Positions 6,884 to 15,671 of a stretch of 45,285 nt of DNA are shown here, piece after piece. The notes beneath the pieces are model-generated. The model saw only the letters and a program-made list of their open reading frames with translations, was not told the DNA's origin and searched no databases. Location of the stretch: positions 1 to 45,285 of IMG/VR virus record IMGVR_UViG_3300031885_000034; one strand, written 5' to 3'. Position 1 is the first letter of the stretch, and each line of letters opens with the position of its first letter. This stretch comes from a virus. Position numbers and translations under genes: made by a program.

Positions 6884-9800
6884 TGCCGTTTGCAGGGTAT
6901 GATGATTTCGACGATTGTGTAGCACACAACCAAGATAAAGGCAGTGGCAAAGAAGCATACTGCGCAGAGATAATGCACAGAACAGCGTCTCCTTCATGTG
7001 GTGGAGAGAAAGCAATTAAGTCTGAATGTCCTAACTGTCCGGATTGCGGCTACGCGATGCAATATGGTTTCAACGACAAAGAAGCTTGGTGTTACTGCGA
7101 GAATTGTAACCGCTCGATGCCGATGAAGAAGGGCAACGGTATCCAGACATGCGCAGAAGAAGGATGCAATATACCAGCCACTAAAAGAGTTTTCATCCCA
7201 GTCCTCGGGACCGTTTGGTCCCTTTGCGACGAGCATGCTCAACAGGAAATACGTCAACGGGGTGGAAAGATGCGTGGAACAATCGGGCAGGATAATGAAC
7301 GCGAAACAGGTACTTGGTCGGAGAAGGCCGAGGAAGCCTCCACCGGAGAGAATTACGGATATGGTGAGGAAGAGGCAACCCGACCGAATTCACAGAGATG
7401 GCAAAATAGAACACGCCAGATGCAGGAGTGTATCAAGGCTAAACGAGCAGAGGGACTCAGCTTTGATGAGGCTTACATAGCGTGTATGGAATCCCGCACC
7501 GAAAAGACTTGGACAGAAAAGGTTGAGAAAGTCCTAATTCCGAACATCAAAGAACTTACCTGGACAGAAAAAGCAGAGATAGCTTTCAAGGCGGAACACG
7601 GTGAGAAGGTATTTGCTGATGCCGATGTGAACGTTACCTGGGTGGAGAAGGTCGATGAGCCAACTACAAGAGAAGAATTTATAGCAAGGGCGCAAGAAGC
7701 GAGTCGAGAAAACCGACTTTATGATGCCGCGTACTGGGATGCTCGTGCCGCCGGCAAGGAACCCGCTGAGGCGGGGAAAATAGCAGACCGTATAGCAAAT
7801 CCTTCGAGAAGAATTAGTTCAGAGAAAGTTGATTCCCCAACCCCTGGTGCCTTCGCCTCGGCTTTCCCGGGAAGAAAACCGAAGAATGCTTCACAATGCT
7901 CCGGAAAAGAATGCCCTGATTGTGGCTCCCCTCTGGCGTTGAAGAACGGAAAATGCGTTTGTACAGGATGCGGCTGGGTTGAGGGTGAACCGTTCGGCGA
8001 ACCCATGGGATACAACGACGAAGCGAGAAACAGATATCTGCAACAACAGAAAAGTTCTGTGCAAAAGCAAGACACCGGTGAACGCAAGTTCTGTGGATGG
8101 GGAACTGTTAGCATCGTAGATAAATCCGGCGAGAAAATTTCGGCTCAAGACGTTGCAAAGCGTATGCCTGAATACCTGGAGCGGGGTGCGCCGGTAACGC
8201 TCGGTCATACAAACAGGGTAATTGGGAAGATTGATTCATGGAAACTCGAGAACGCCCCATCCGGTGCAGAAGGCATACATATCTGCGGACATATCTTCAA
8301 CCACTACGACGTAGACGGTAAAGTTTGGAAAGCAATGACATCTGGCAAGCTTGCAATGCTTTCAATCGGTGGAGACATTTCCAACCGAGAAGCAAAATGT
8401 GAAGGTGGAAGGTGTCACATCGATTTGAACGACCCACAGCCATACGAGTTTGCAGTTGTTCCTAGCGGAATGAATCAGGAAGCTAACATCGACTACGTGA
8501 ATAGAACAGCGAAGAGCGGGGAACAGGAAATTACGTTTGCAATTTGGCCAACAGTAGACAAACAACATCACTATGGTGGTGATACCGGCGAATATCTAAG
8601 AGACGTCGCTCGCCGTCCGGGGAGACCGCAACCAAAGCCTGGTTCCGGTCCGTCCGGTATGTTTTGTAAGGACTGCTGGAACTATCGGATGGATTCGGCT
8701 TCGGGAGAAAAACTGTGCAATAAGAACATCGACTTTCCTGCCGAAGACAATACACCGTCATGCCAGCTTTTCAAGCCGAGACACGGAACAACGAAAGCCG
8801 TTGCAACCACCCTCCCTCCGGCTGTTGCAAATTGCATCGATGAAAAGGCGAAAGAAGGAATCAACTTCGACGACGCAAAGTATCTCTGTATCGAAGAGAT
8901 GCAGGAACCGGTGAAACCAATGTATGCTGAAAAGGCTAACCCAAAGTGTCCAGAATGCGGACGTCCGCTGTCATCGTTCACCGAACATCCGGGGTCTGAT
9001 TTCGCGGAAAAACACTACTACTGTAACCACTGTCAGATTGAGTATGGTGTTGATGATGACAGACTTACAAAAGCAGCAGGACCGTGCGGTGACTGTCCCA
9101 ACTGTGGCGTCCAACTAAAGCCTGAACGCGATTCACAAGGAAACAGCTTTTGTGTTTGCCCCGAATGCGGTTGGGATTCATTTGAAGGCGATGCTTCGAA
9201 GTGCAGCCATGGAAGGAAGAAGCAGATGGCCGGACACCAAGATGAACCAAACGTGTGTGCAAGATGTCCTGAATGCGGTTCGATGAACACGCAAGGTTAC
9301 GGATATAGAGACCAAGGTCCCGGGAAGCTGAGAATTGCAACCGAATGTCGGTGCAATGATTGCGGGCACATCGAACACCTTCGGGAAGAAAAGAGCGAGA
9401 GTAAGATGAACATCAAGGTCAAGCAGTATTTCGACGAGCGCAAAGCAAGCAATCATCCTCGTCCAGATGTCTGGACGATGATAAAGAACTGCGTCCATTG
9501 CAGTGAGTGGGTAGAAGATTACGTGAAATCAGGACGCGGGAATCTTGTGAAAGCTGTAGCAGCGCTCGACAAAGAACTTGACAATCTCTATAATGCGGAC
9601 GGTTCGTCCGCAGGAACAAAGGAGAAAGCAACTATGGTAGAACCTCAAAAAAAGGAAGGAGACCCTTTGACAACCATGGTTAAGGAGATGGCCGTGAGAC
9701 TCGATGCCATAGAAAAAGCGTTGGCAGAGAGAGCTCAGAAGGACGTTGCTCCAACACCCGCTCCCAATGAGAAGGCGGAGCAGGAATGCCCACCGGGGAT

Positions 9801-10086
9801 GAGTTGGAACGCGGAAGCTGGAAAGTGCGTAGAATCGCAACCAGCGCCAGCTGAGCAGAAGGCGGCTGAACCCGAACCGAAGGCGGACCCAATCAAGATG
9901 GAGCGCTTGATACAGGAAACTGTACACAAGGCTCTAGCTGAGAGGGGCGTCATCGTTTCGGAGACTCCAAGACCAGAGCTTGCAAAGGTGGAGCAGGACA
10001 AGTTAGTATCTAGTGGCGAGAGGATACCAACGCAGAAAGAACTCGCTGAACAGAGAACAAGGAGGAGAGGAAATGCCCTCATTTGA
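6883..10086 (+). CDS. XkdF-like prohead protease/scaffold fusion with multiple zinc ribbons
   Basis: 1067 residues. Prohead proteases cleave scaffold and capsid during maturation. The protease core is about residues 400-535: FCGWGTVSIVDKSG, a candidate histidine H442 in LGHTNRVIGKI and a candidate serine S494 in MLSIGGDI. Around it lie zinc-ribbon-like CxxC pairs, near residues 49-76, 344-363, 595-627, 689-717, 735-762 and 792-827. Cysteine-bracketed helical motifs occur at C12-C27, C183-C201 and C651-C669. A motif W-[STV]-E-K-[AV] recurs near 145, 210, 227 and 253. The C-terminal 150 residues are charged and coiled-coil-like (scaffold-type), with LIQETVHKA at 1009-1017 resembling the portal peptide. 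It ends 14 bases into the capsid gene. Length and zinc content are far above the family norm. Confidence 0.8.
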   Translation: MPFAGYDDFDDCVAHNQDKGSGKEAYCAEIMHRTASPSCGGEKAIKSECPNCPDCGYAMQYGFNDKEAWCYCENCNRSMPMKKGNGIQTCAEEGCNIPATKRVFIPVLGTVWSLCDEHAQQEIRQRGGKMRGTIGQDNERETGTWSEKAEEASTGENYGYGEEEATRPNSQRWQNRTRQMQECIKAKRAEGLSFDEAYIACMESRTEKTWTEKVEKVLIPNIKELTWTEKAEIAFKAEHGEKVFADADVNVTWVEKVDEPTTREEFIARAQEASRENRLYDAAYWDARAAGKEPAEAGKIADRIANPSRRISSEKVDSPTPGAFASAFPGRKPKNASQCSGKECPDCGSPLALKNGKCVCTGCGWVEGEPFGEPMGYNDEARNRYLQQQKSSVQKQDTGERKFCGWGTVSIVDKSGEKISAQDVAKRMPEYLERGAPVTLGHTNRVIGKIDSWKLENAPSGAEGIHICGHIFNHYDVDGKVWKAMTSGKLAMLSIGGDISNREAKCEGGRCHIDLNDPQPYEFAVVPSGMNQEANIDYVNRTAKSGEQEITFAIWPTVDKQHHYGGDTGEYLRDVARRPGRPQPKPGSGPSGMFCKDCWNYRMDSASGEKLCNKNIDFPAEDNTPSCQLFKPRHGTTKAVATTLPPAVANCIDEKAKEGINFDDAKYLCIEEMQEPVKPMYAEKANPKCPECGRPLSSFTEHPGSDFAEKHYYCNHCQIEYGVDDDRLTKAAGPCGDCPNCGVQLKPERDSQGNSFCVCPECGWDSFEGDASKCSHGRKKQMAGHQDEPNVCARCPECGSMNTQGYGYRDQGPGKLRIATECRCNDCGHIEHLREEKSESKMNIKVKQYFDERKASNHPRPDVWTMIKNCVHCSEWVEDYVKSGRGNLVKAVAALDKELDNLYNADGSSAGTKEKATMVEPQKKEGDPLTTMVKEMAVRLDAIEKALAERAQKDVAPTPAPNEKAEQECPPGMSWNAEAGKCVESQPAPAEQKAAEPEPKADPIKMERLIQETVHKALAERGVIVSETPRPELAKVEQDKLVSSGERIPTQKELAEQRTRRRGNALI

Positions 10087-11227
10087 ACTAAGAACACTGA
10101 GCGACTACATCGCCGCGTACGGTGATGAAGAGTTCGGCAGGCGGGCTTACCTTGGCCTAGGAGCTCTAGATGGACCAGCAGGTACGGACATCGCGAAGAC
10201 AAACTACCCACTGTTGACCGGCACATCCGGTGGATACAGCGCAATCTACGGTCCGGAGCTTTGGGCTAACATAAACCTGCGTGCCACAGTATGGGCGTCG
10301 ATGCCTAAAGTGCCCTATCCGAAGAAATTCGGTTGGAGAGCATTCACAGCTTCGCCGACGAACAAGGCGATTGGGTCAGCAGATGCTGGCACGATTGCTG
10401 ATACCGAGATTGGAACATTCGTGCAAGTCACGAAGACGCCAACCATCATGTACAAGAACTTTGATGTTGGTCTGCTCCAGCAATATGCTTCCGAAGGCGG
10501 ACAAGCGATTGACTGGCAGACATACAGAGACCTTCACGGAGACTTGTTCGCGAAGGGGCTGAATGGTGCGCTGTTGACCGATGTTGACACGGTTGCAGGA
10601 AACAACATCGAATCTATCGACAGGATAGTATCCTCATATGGTGAGGTTACAAACTGCGGTATCCACGCAAACGACTCCGACATCTACGCCATCGACAGAG
10701 ATGCAGGTGCAAGTTGGGCAGATGCAACGGTTATCCACAACAGCAACGTGGACAGAGACTTTGACCTCAGCTTGGTCAACACTCTGAAGAGAACCGTCGA
10801 CCAGACTTGCGGTCTGGATGACATGGGAACCACGTGGTGGCTCACGAAGCATGACACCTGGCAACGATGGTCTGAGTTCTTGCAGCCACAGCAAATGTTC
10901 ACCGAAGCTACATTCAGCACGAGCGCTGAGGGTGGACTTACGTCTGCATCCGGACAGGCTGGCGGGTTTGCCTTGGGCACATATATGGCGCACCCAATGA
11001 TAACAGACGCCGATACTCCAGCAGACACGCTTGGTAGAGTATACTACCTGAACACGAGATACCTCAAGATGGGTGTCGCTGTTCCAGTGAAGTATGTCGA
11101 GGTTGGCGGTGGGAATGAGACAACGTTGCTGCTGAACAGATTCTCAACCGTGGGAATGTTCTGGATGGCAGGTCAGCCGTTGACTACAGCGTTCTTCACG
11201 CTGGGCAAAGTCAGGGACATGAAGTAG
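10073..11227 (+). CDS. Major capsid protein
   Basis: 384 residues. It follows the protease/scaffold immediately and has the size and composition of an HK97-fold capsid protein, with long beta-rich stretches and a C-terminus rich in aromatic residues. I have no single diagnostic motif, so the call rests mainly on position and size. The ATG at 10073 is preceded by GGAGGAG at 10061-10067. An in-frame GTG 60 bases upstream is less likely. No zinc motif is present, unlike most neighbours. Confidence 0.8.
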   Translation: MPSFELRTLSDYIAAYGDEEFGRRAYLGLGALDGPAGTDIAKTNYPLLTGTSGGYSAIYGPELWANINLRATVWASMPKVPYPKKFGWRAFTASPTNKAIGSADAGTIADTEIGTFVQVTKTPTIMYKNFDVGLLQQYASEGGQAIDWQTYRDLHGDLFAKGLNGALLTDVDTVAGNNIESIDRIVSSYGEVTNCGIHANDSDIYAIDRDAGASWADATVIHNSNVDRDFDLSLVNTLKRTVDQTCGLDDMGTTWWLTKHDTWQRWSEFLQPQQMFTEATFSTSAEGGLTSASGQAGGFALGTYMAHPMITDADTPADTLGRVYYLNTRYLKMGVAVPVKYVEVGGGNETTLLLNRFSTVGMFWMAGQPLTTAFFTLGKVRDMK

Positions 11228-11239
11228 GAGGGAAATCCG

Positions 11240-11494
11240 ATGGCGAAGGTTACCTATATTGGTCCGGGACCCGCGGAGGTCTTTCCGTACATGTATGTCG
11301 TCAAATCAGACGGCGGCACCCTCGTTAAGGGTTGGGGGCACACGCTGCTCAACTATGGCGTTCCCCTGGAAGTAAAGGAGCCGGAGAATCTGGCAACCTT
11401 CCTAAAACGTGACCGTGCCTCCGTGAAAGTTGAAGCAAGCAAAAGCGAGCTGGCAGCGGTTGAGGAATATCTCAATCCGCCGAAGAAGAAGTGA
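11240..11494 (+). CDS. Small structural-operon protein of unknown function
   Basis: 84 residues, preceded by GGAGGGA and 12 bases after the capsid gene. It begins MAKVTYIGPGPAEVFPYMY and ends with a charged KKK tail. The short beta-rich N-terminus and position suggest a head accessory protein, but I recognise no family. Confidence 0.6.
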   Translation: MAKVTYIGPGPAEVFPYMYVVKSDGGTLVKGWGHTLLNYGVPLEVKEPENLATFLKRDRASVKVEASKSELAAVEEYLNPPKKK

Positions 11495-11506
11495 GGAGGA
11501 ACAAAC

Positions 11507-11824
11507 ATGGGAAATGTAACAGTAACCATGGATGGGTCAACCACGGGTCTCAAGATATTGGGAACCAAGCGTGTGAGAACGGGCACTATAACGATGTCCT
11601 CCTCATACGCCACCGGTGGTGATTCGATACCGGCGGCCAACCAGAAGTTCGGTCTTCAGTACATCGAAAAACTCCTCATCTACCCGCTGCTGGGATATTG
11701 CTTGCAGCCAGACAGCCAGACCGCCCCAACGAAAATACTGAGTTACACGAGTGGTGGAACGCAAACAACGTCCACCACGAACCTGAGCACGGTTGTAGCC
11801 CAGTTCATCGCAATGGGCAGGTGA
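11507..11824 (+). CDS. Capsid-associated beta protein, copy 1
   Basis: 105 residues with GAGGAG before the ATG. It is paralogous to the next gene: both share GTKRVRTG/GNKRITTG, a GGDSIPA/GGDTIPA segment, KFGLQYIEKL/KFGLGSLERL, APTKIL and the ending AQF(I/M)A(M/V)GR. Such Thr/Ser/Gly-rich proteins directly after the capsid gene are often decoration (cement) proteins, which is the inferred role. Confidence 0.6.
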   Translation: MGNVTVTMDGSTTGLKILGTKRVRTGTITMSSSYATGGDSIPAANQKFGLQYIEKLLIYPLLGYCLQPDSQTAPTKILSYTSGGTQTTSTTNLSTVVAQFIAMGR

Positions 11825-11839
11825 ACGGAGGGAACGTAG

Positions 11840-12166
11840 ATGGTAACACACTACGTAACCGTAACGTTGGATGCTCAGATGCAACAGCCGAGAAGGGCCG
11901 GCAACAAACGCATTACAACCGGAGTGATAACGATGTCGGCTTTATACGACACCGGCGGTGGGGACACTATCCCCGCCGGATTCACCAAGTTTGGTCTTGG
12001 CTCGCTTGAGCGGTTGTACATTTGGCCACGTCTAGGGTACAAGCTGCAGCCGGATGTTGCTGGGAGTGCACCAACGAAGATATTGGCTTATATCTCTGGT
12101 GGAACAGAATCCACTAGCGTGGATTTAAGCGGCGTCAGTGCGCAATTCATGGCAGTAGGAAGGTGA
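11840..12166 (+). CDS. Capsid-associated beta protein, copy 2
   Basis: 108 residues, tandem paralog of the gene at 11507 with a divergent N-terminus (VTVTLDAQMQQPRRAGN). The conserved core and the terminal AQFMAVGR show common descent. Two different decoration-type proteins could occupy different capsid sites. Preceded by GGAGGGA. Confidence 0.6.
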   Translation: MVTHYVTVTLDAQMQQPRRAGNKRITTGVITMSALYDTGGGDTIPAGFTKFGLGSLERLYIWPRLGYKLQPDVAGSAPTKILAYISGGTESTSVDLSGVSAQFMAVGR

Positions 12167-12171
12167 AGAAA

Positions 12172-12519
12172 ATGGACCAAGGACTAGCAGCGAGGATAAT
12201 CGCGGCAGTGGTAGCGATAGGCGCCTTTACGTATGGAGCTACGCAGGGTGACCTTATCAACCTGGGAGCAGGTCTCGGCGCAGCAGTCGTAGCCAGCGTT
12301 GGCATCTATATCATGCCACCGGTGTCCACAGGCTTCGCCAAGCTAAGAGACCATCTTTTGCTAAGCGTTCCGATAGCAGGACTCAGCGTCGTATCCGGAG
12401 CGGTTATACTTTATACGGATGCATCGGGACTCAACGTAGCAAATTTGATGGCTCTCATACTAGGGCTACTCGTGCCAGCGAGCATACTCGAACAACGGTT
12501 GATAGCATCGGGAGGGTAG
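12172..12519 (+). CDS. Small integral membrane protein
   Basis: 115 residues with three or four hydrophobic segments (about residues 8-24, 31-48, 62-80 and 86-105). The ATG has AAGGTGA upstream. A GTG 9 bases earlier overlaps the previous stop and is an alternative start. A membrane protein among head genes could be a holin or an internal virion membrane-active protein. Nothing in the sequence decides this. Confidence 0.55.
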   Translation: MDQGLAARIIAAVVAIGAFTYGATQGDLINLGAGLGAAVVASVGIYIMPPVSTGFAKLRDHLLLSVPIAGLSVVSGAVILYTDASGLNVANLMALILGLLVPASILEQRLIASGG

Positions 12520-12522
12520 ACC

Positions 12523-12996
12523 GTGCGTATCATCTCTCTCAGACAGGTGCAAACGGATAAAGACACCCGTTTCACCACCGAGCTGATTACGAACGCCGGT
12601 GAGGATGAAGACATACCAACAGGACTCGAATGTAAAGAAGTCGGGCTTGTTGGAATCGAGATAGTCTCGAAACAGAACCTCAGCTGGGAGATTTGGTTCT
12701 CAAGCCAACCGGTTACGGGCAGTGGCATATATTTCGGGAACACGAACATGGATTTGGATGGTTATCTTGGCAGGTATTATTTCGTCTCAACGGACGGAAA
12801 GCTGACGGGTGATACGGTAACAAGCTACTACTACAGCAAAGAGTTGCCGAGCCCTATGATGCTTAGAGACGATACGACTGCTGATACGAAGTTTAACCTC
12901 CACATGCGTCTTGTAAACCGATATGCAACAACGAAGCTCGCAACACCGGATGGCGACCTAATCATACGACTAGCGCTTGATACGGGGGAAAAGTAA
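12523..12996 (+). CDS. Beta-rich structural protein, tandem paralog 1
   Basis: 157 residues, GTG start 4 bases after the previous stop. It shares with the next gene the N-terminus MRIISLRQV, an ENLSWEIWFSSQ/QNLDWELWFSSQ-type core, the DLDGYLGRY motif, SYYY(S/N)KEL and the end FNLH(M/I)RLVNR. This high conservation shows a recent-to-moderate tandem duplication. Probably a virion surface or neck protein, judged only by position. Confidence 0.6.
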   Translation: MRIISLRQVQTDKDTRFTTELITNAGEDEDIPTGLECKEVGLVGIEIVSKQNLSWEIWFSSQPVTGSGIYFGNTNMDLDGYLGRYYFVSTDGKLTGDTVTSYYYSKELPSPMMLRDDTTADTKFNLHMRLVNRYATTKLATPDGDLIIRLALDTGEK

Positions 12997-13458
12997 ATGA
13001 GAATAATTTCGTTACGCCAGGTCAAAACGGGAAAGACCGTTCAGTTCACCGGCTCAATAGCTCAGAACGCTGGAGAGAACGAAGACTTTGCCAGCGGACT
13101 CATGATGAAAGAGGCCGCGGTGGTTGGCATCCAAATCATTTCGGTTCAAAATCTGGACTGGGAGCTTTGGTTTAGCAGCCAAACGTGTACGACGTTTGGT
13201 AACGCAGACCTAGACCTCGACGGTTATCTTGGAAGATATCTCTTCGCTGTAGCAGATGGTAAAACGAGTGGAGACACCCCGACTAGCTATTACTACAACA
13301 AAGAGCTTTCGAGTCCGCTGATGATTCGTGACGACACGACGACCGATAGCAACTTTAACCTCCATATACGGTTAGTGAACCGAAACGCTTCGGCTAAGAA
13401 TGCTGGCGTAACAGGCTATATAGTCGTGAAGCTAGTGTTCGATGTCGGGGAGAGATGA
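12997..13458 (+). CDS. Beta-rich structural protein, tandem paralog 2
   Basis: 153 residues, ATG start directly after the stop of its paralog at 12523. It keeps WELWFSSQ, DLDGYLGRYLF and RDDTTTDSNFNLHIRLVNR and differs mainly in surface loops. Function unknown. It ends 4 bases inside the next gene. Confidence 0.6.
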   Translation: MRIISLRQVKTGKTVQFTGSIAQNAGENEDFASGLMMKEAAVVGIQIISVQNLDWELWFSSQTCTTFGNADLDLDGYLGRYLFAVADGKTSGDTPTSYYYNKELSSPLMIRDDTTTDSNFNLHIRLVNRNASAKNAGVTGYIVVKLVFDVGER

Positions 13459-13637
13459 CGATGTTTGGCTCGCCGAAAAGAAAACTCAAAACACCGGCGG
13501 GTAGTTCCATTCTCGGAACTGTACCCGTCGGTCAGATTTGTTTAGCGTGCCGGGAGCGCTTCATCACCGAAAAAGAATATCTGCAACATCGCTGTAAGGC
13601 GAAATGGGGATTAACCCCGACCGAGGTTCGAGATTAA
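13455..13637 (+). CDS. Small zinc-finger protein
   Basis: 60 residues, ATG start overlapping the previous stop as ATGA. ICLACRERFITEKEYLQHRC has the C-x2-C-x12-H-x2-C spacing of a C2HC finger. Possible nucleic-acid or protein binding. Unknown role. Confidence 0.6.
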   Translation: MTMFGSPKRKLKTPAGSSILGTVPVGQICLACRERFITEKEYLQHRCKAKWGLTPTEVRD

Positions 13638-13648
13638 GGAGGTAGAAT

Positions 13649-13849
13649 ATGGACTACTTAAAGAGATGCGCACATTGCGGCAAAAGAATCTGGTTTTGGC
13701 AGAAGCTCGAGATTTGGGCAGTCCCGAAAAGGATACGCATACACAGTGACAATATTCACGATAAAACAGGTAAATCGTGCGCTGAGAATTTCAGAGAATC
13801 GATGAACTGGCCAGCAGTAATAGTACACGAGGGAGGGAAAATAAGATGA
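13649..13849 (+). CDS. Small cysteine/histidine protein
   Basis: 66 residues with AAGGAGGTAGA just upstream of the ATG, a strong ribosome binding site. CAHCGKRIWFW gives one CxxC pair, with later histidines and a cysteine (HDKTGKSC), consistent with one zinc site. Family unknown. Confidence 0.6.
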   Translation: MDYLKRCAHCGKRIWFWQKLEIWAVPKRIRIHSDNIHDKTGKSCAENFRESMNWPAVIVHEGGKIR

Positions 13850-14250
13850 CAGCATTAGACCTAAGACCAAACGGAGACTTGACACCATTGAACTGGACGT
13901 CAACCAATACAACACATTCTACGGAGATAGACGAAGATGTAGACACGCCCAGTACTGCGGATAAGATTAGCTCAACAACAAACGCTCAAGTAGACGCGGT
14001 TTCGCTGGATAACAAACCCGCGGATTACGGGTCGAGCAACACCGTGACTTTGAGAGTTAACGGCAAAGCATCCGCAGATATCGGATTCGTCGCAACGCTG
14101 AGGAAGGCGGATGAAACGGTATTAGCCACCGTAACATTCACGAAAGCTGTTGACACTTCCCAGACAACGAAAACAAGTGGTGCGCAAGCTGTGTCTCTAA
14201 CACCAACCGAAGTAGATGGTCTCAAGATTGTGTTCACAGCAGCGACATAA
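13846..14250 (+). CDS. Ig-like beta-sandwich structural protein
   Basis: 134 residues, ATG overlapping the previous stop. The Thr/Ser/Asp-rich sequence with alternating strands (NTVTLRVNGKA, ATVTFTKAV, DGLKIVFTAA) resembles small phage Ig-like or decoration domains. Likely virion-associated by composition and neighbours. Confidence 0.55.
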   Translation: MTALDLRPNGDLTPLNWTSTNTTHSTEIDEDVDTPSTADKISSTTNAQVDAVSLDNKPADYGSSNTVTLRVNGKASADIGFVATLRKADETVLATVTFTKAVDTSQTTKTSGAQAVSLTPTEVDGLKIVFTAAT

Positions 14251-14276
14251 ACGCGGCACGAGGTAACGAGGAATGA

Positions 14277-15671
14277 ATGGCGACAACACTTTACTTCCGC
14301 AACACAACGGCTGCCGAGCCGAAGCCCAATGCGAAGCAGGCGGGCACCACAATCACCCAATGGCTTACGAGTACGCTGGGCGGCGGTCAGGACGGTTCAT
14401 CGACCACCTATCCTTGCGATATGTCCGTGACACCGGGAGCATCAAATGTAACCATCGGGACTTCTCTCACAGAAACGGGCGCGGCGCACTATGCTTGGGT
14501 GAAGCAGTTCGTCTCCCCAGCTCTCACGGCTCAGACGATAAGCGGGACATTCTCCCTATCTTGCGACTTCAACGAAGGGAACGGCCTTCACAATATGAAC
14601 CCGCATATCCTCATTTATGTCTGGAAGGCGGACGATTCGGGTTCGCGAGGGACGCTCTACGCGGCGGCAACATCGACTCTGGAAGCGGATACGACCAACG
14701 GGTCGCTCCAGACATTCACATTCGCGTCTTACACACTTTCGAGTCTCGCGGTGTCGGCAGGGGACCGAATAGTCGTGGAGTTGATGGCCTACGACAACAA
14801 CACCAAGACATCTGCCTACGACCATATCATCGGGCTGAACGGTGCAACATCGAGCGGGTACGAGAGCAGTATCACGTTCTCGATGAACCTAGCATGGAAC
14901 TTGGCCGCGTGCGAGGCATACGCGGCGGAGGCGATACTTGACTATGTCGCTCCTACAGAAGCATATGCCGCGGAGGCCATCCTCGACTATCTTATTCCTC
15001 CGACAGAAGTCTACGCAGCAGAAGCCATCCTTAACTATGTTGCTCCAACAGAAATCTATGCAGTTGAAGCAATTCTCGATTATCTCATCAATCCATGCGA
15101 AGCATATGCAGCCGAGGCTATTCTTGATTATGTTCCCGGCGCAGTTGCAACGGAAGTTTATGCAGCCGAAGGAATACTTGATTACGTTGCGCCCACGGAA
15201 GTTTATGCAACAGAAGCTATCCTCAGTTACGAAGTGCCTCCCTGTGAGGTTTATGCAGCTGAAACCATCCTCAGCTACGTTGCACCAACCGAGGTTTATG
15301 CTGCTGAAATCATTCTCAATTATGAAATTAACCCGTGCGAAGTCTACGCTGTTGAAGCTATTCTCAACTACACCGCACCAACCGAAGCGTATGCGACAGA
15401 AGCCATCCTTAACTATGAAGTTCCTCCCTGCGAAGTCTACGCTGCGGAAGCCATTCTGGACTACACCGTGGCCCTCGCAAGCTGTGAAGCTTACGCGGCT
15501 GAGGCCATACTCGACTACAACATATTCGCCGCCTGTGAAGCATATGCGGCAGAGGCTATTCTCGATTACGAAATCAATCCGTCTGAAGTTTACGCAGTTG
15601 AAGTCATTCTCGATTACATTGCAACAGTTGCAGCCGAGGAAGAGGTTAGCGGCGGATGGTGGTATCGGTGA
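14277..15671 (+). CDS. Fibre-like protein with a beta-sandwich head and 15 tandem repeats
   Basis: 464 residues. Residues 1-211 look like a jelly-roll type domain (TLYFRNTTAAEPKP at the start, later HILIYVWKADD and GDRIVVELMAYD). Residues 212-455 are fifteen copies of a unit with consensus [CT]E[AV]YAAEAILDY plus a 3-6 residue linker, often VAP, INP or VPP. The unit starts with Cys in some copies and Thr in others. Codons differ between copies although the protein is conserved, so the array is maintained by selection. The C-terminus ends GGWWYR. It lies among fibre and spike genes, so a virion surface appendage is likely. Confidence 0.7.
   Translation: MATTLYFRNTTAAEPKPNAKQAGTTITQWLTSTLGGGQDGSSTTYPCDMSVTPGASNVTIGTSLTETGAAHYAWVKQFVSPALTAQTISGTFSLSCDFNEGNGLHNMNPHILIYVWKADDSGSRGTLYAAATSTLEADTTNGSLQTFTFASYTLSSLAVSAGDRIVVELMAYDNNTKTSAYDHIIGLNGATSSGYESSITFSMNLAWNLAACEAYAAEAILDYVAPTEAYAAEAILDYLIPPTEVYAAEAILNYVAPTEIYAVEAILDYLINPCEAYAAEAILDYVPGAVATEVYAAEGILDYVAPTEVYATEAILSYEVPPCEVYAAETILSYVAPTEVYAAEIILNYEINPCEVYAVEAILNYTAPTEAYATEAILNYEVPPCEVYAAEAILDYTVALASCEAYAAEAILDYNIFAACEAYAAEAILDYEINPSEVYAVEVILDYIATVAAEEEVSGGWWYR
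14910..15632 (+). repeat. 15-fold coding repeat, 45-54 bases per unit
   Basis: Each unit encodes E-[AV]-Y-A-[AVT]-E-x-I-L-[DNS]-Y. Units begin with Cys or Thr (one Ser), and spacers vary in length from 3 to 6 residues. DNA identity between units is much lower than protein identity because synonymous codons vary, which argues against recent slippage. Confidence 0.85.

Noticed and set aside
14273-14941. 222-residue open frame overlapping the N-terminal part of the fibre-like gene
   Set aside because: Arginine/histidine-rich shadow of the real frame. The real frame continues through the repeats.
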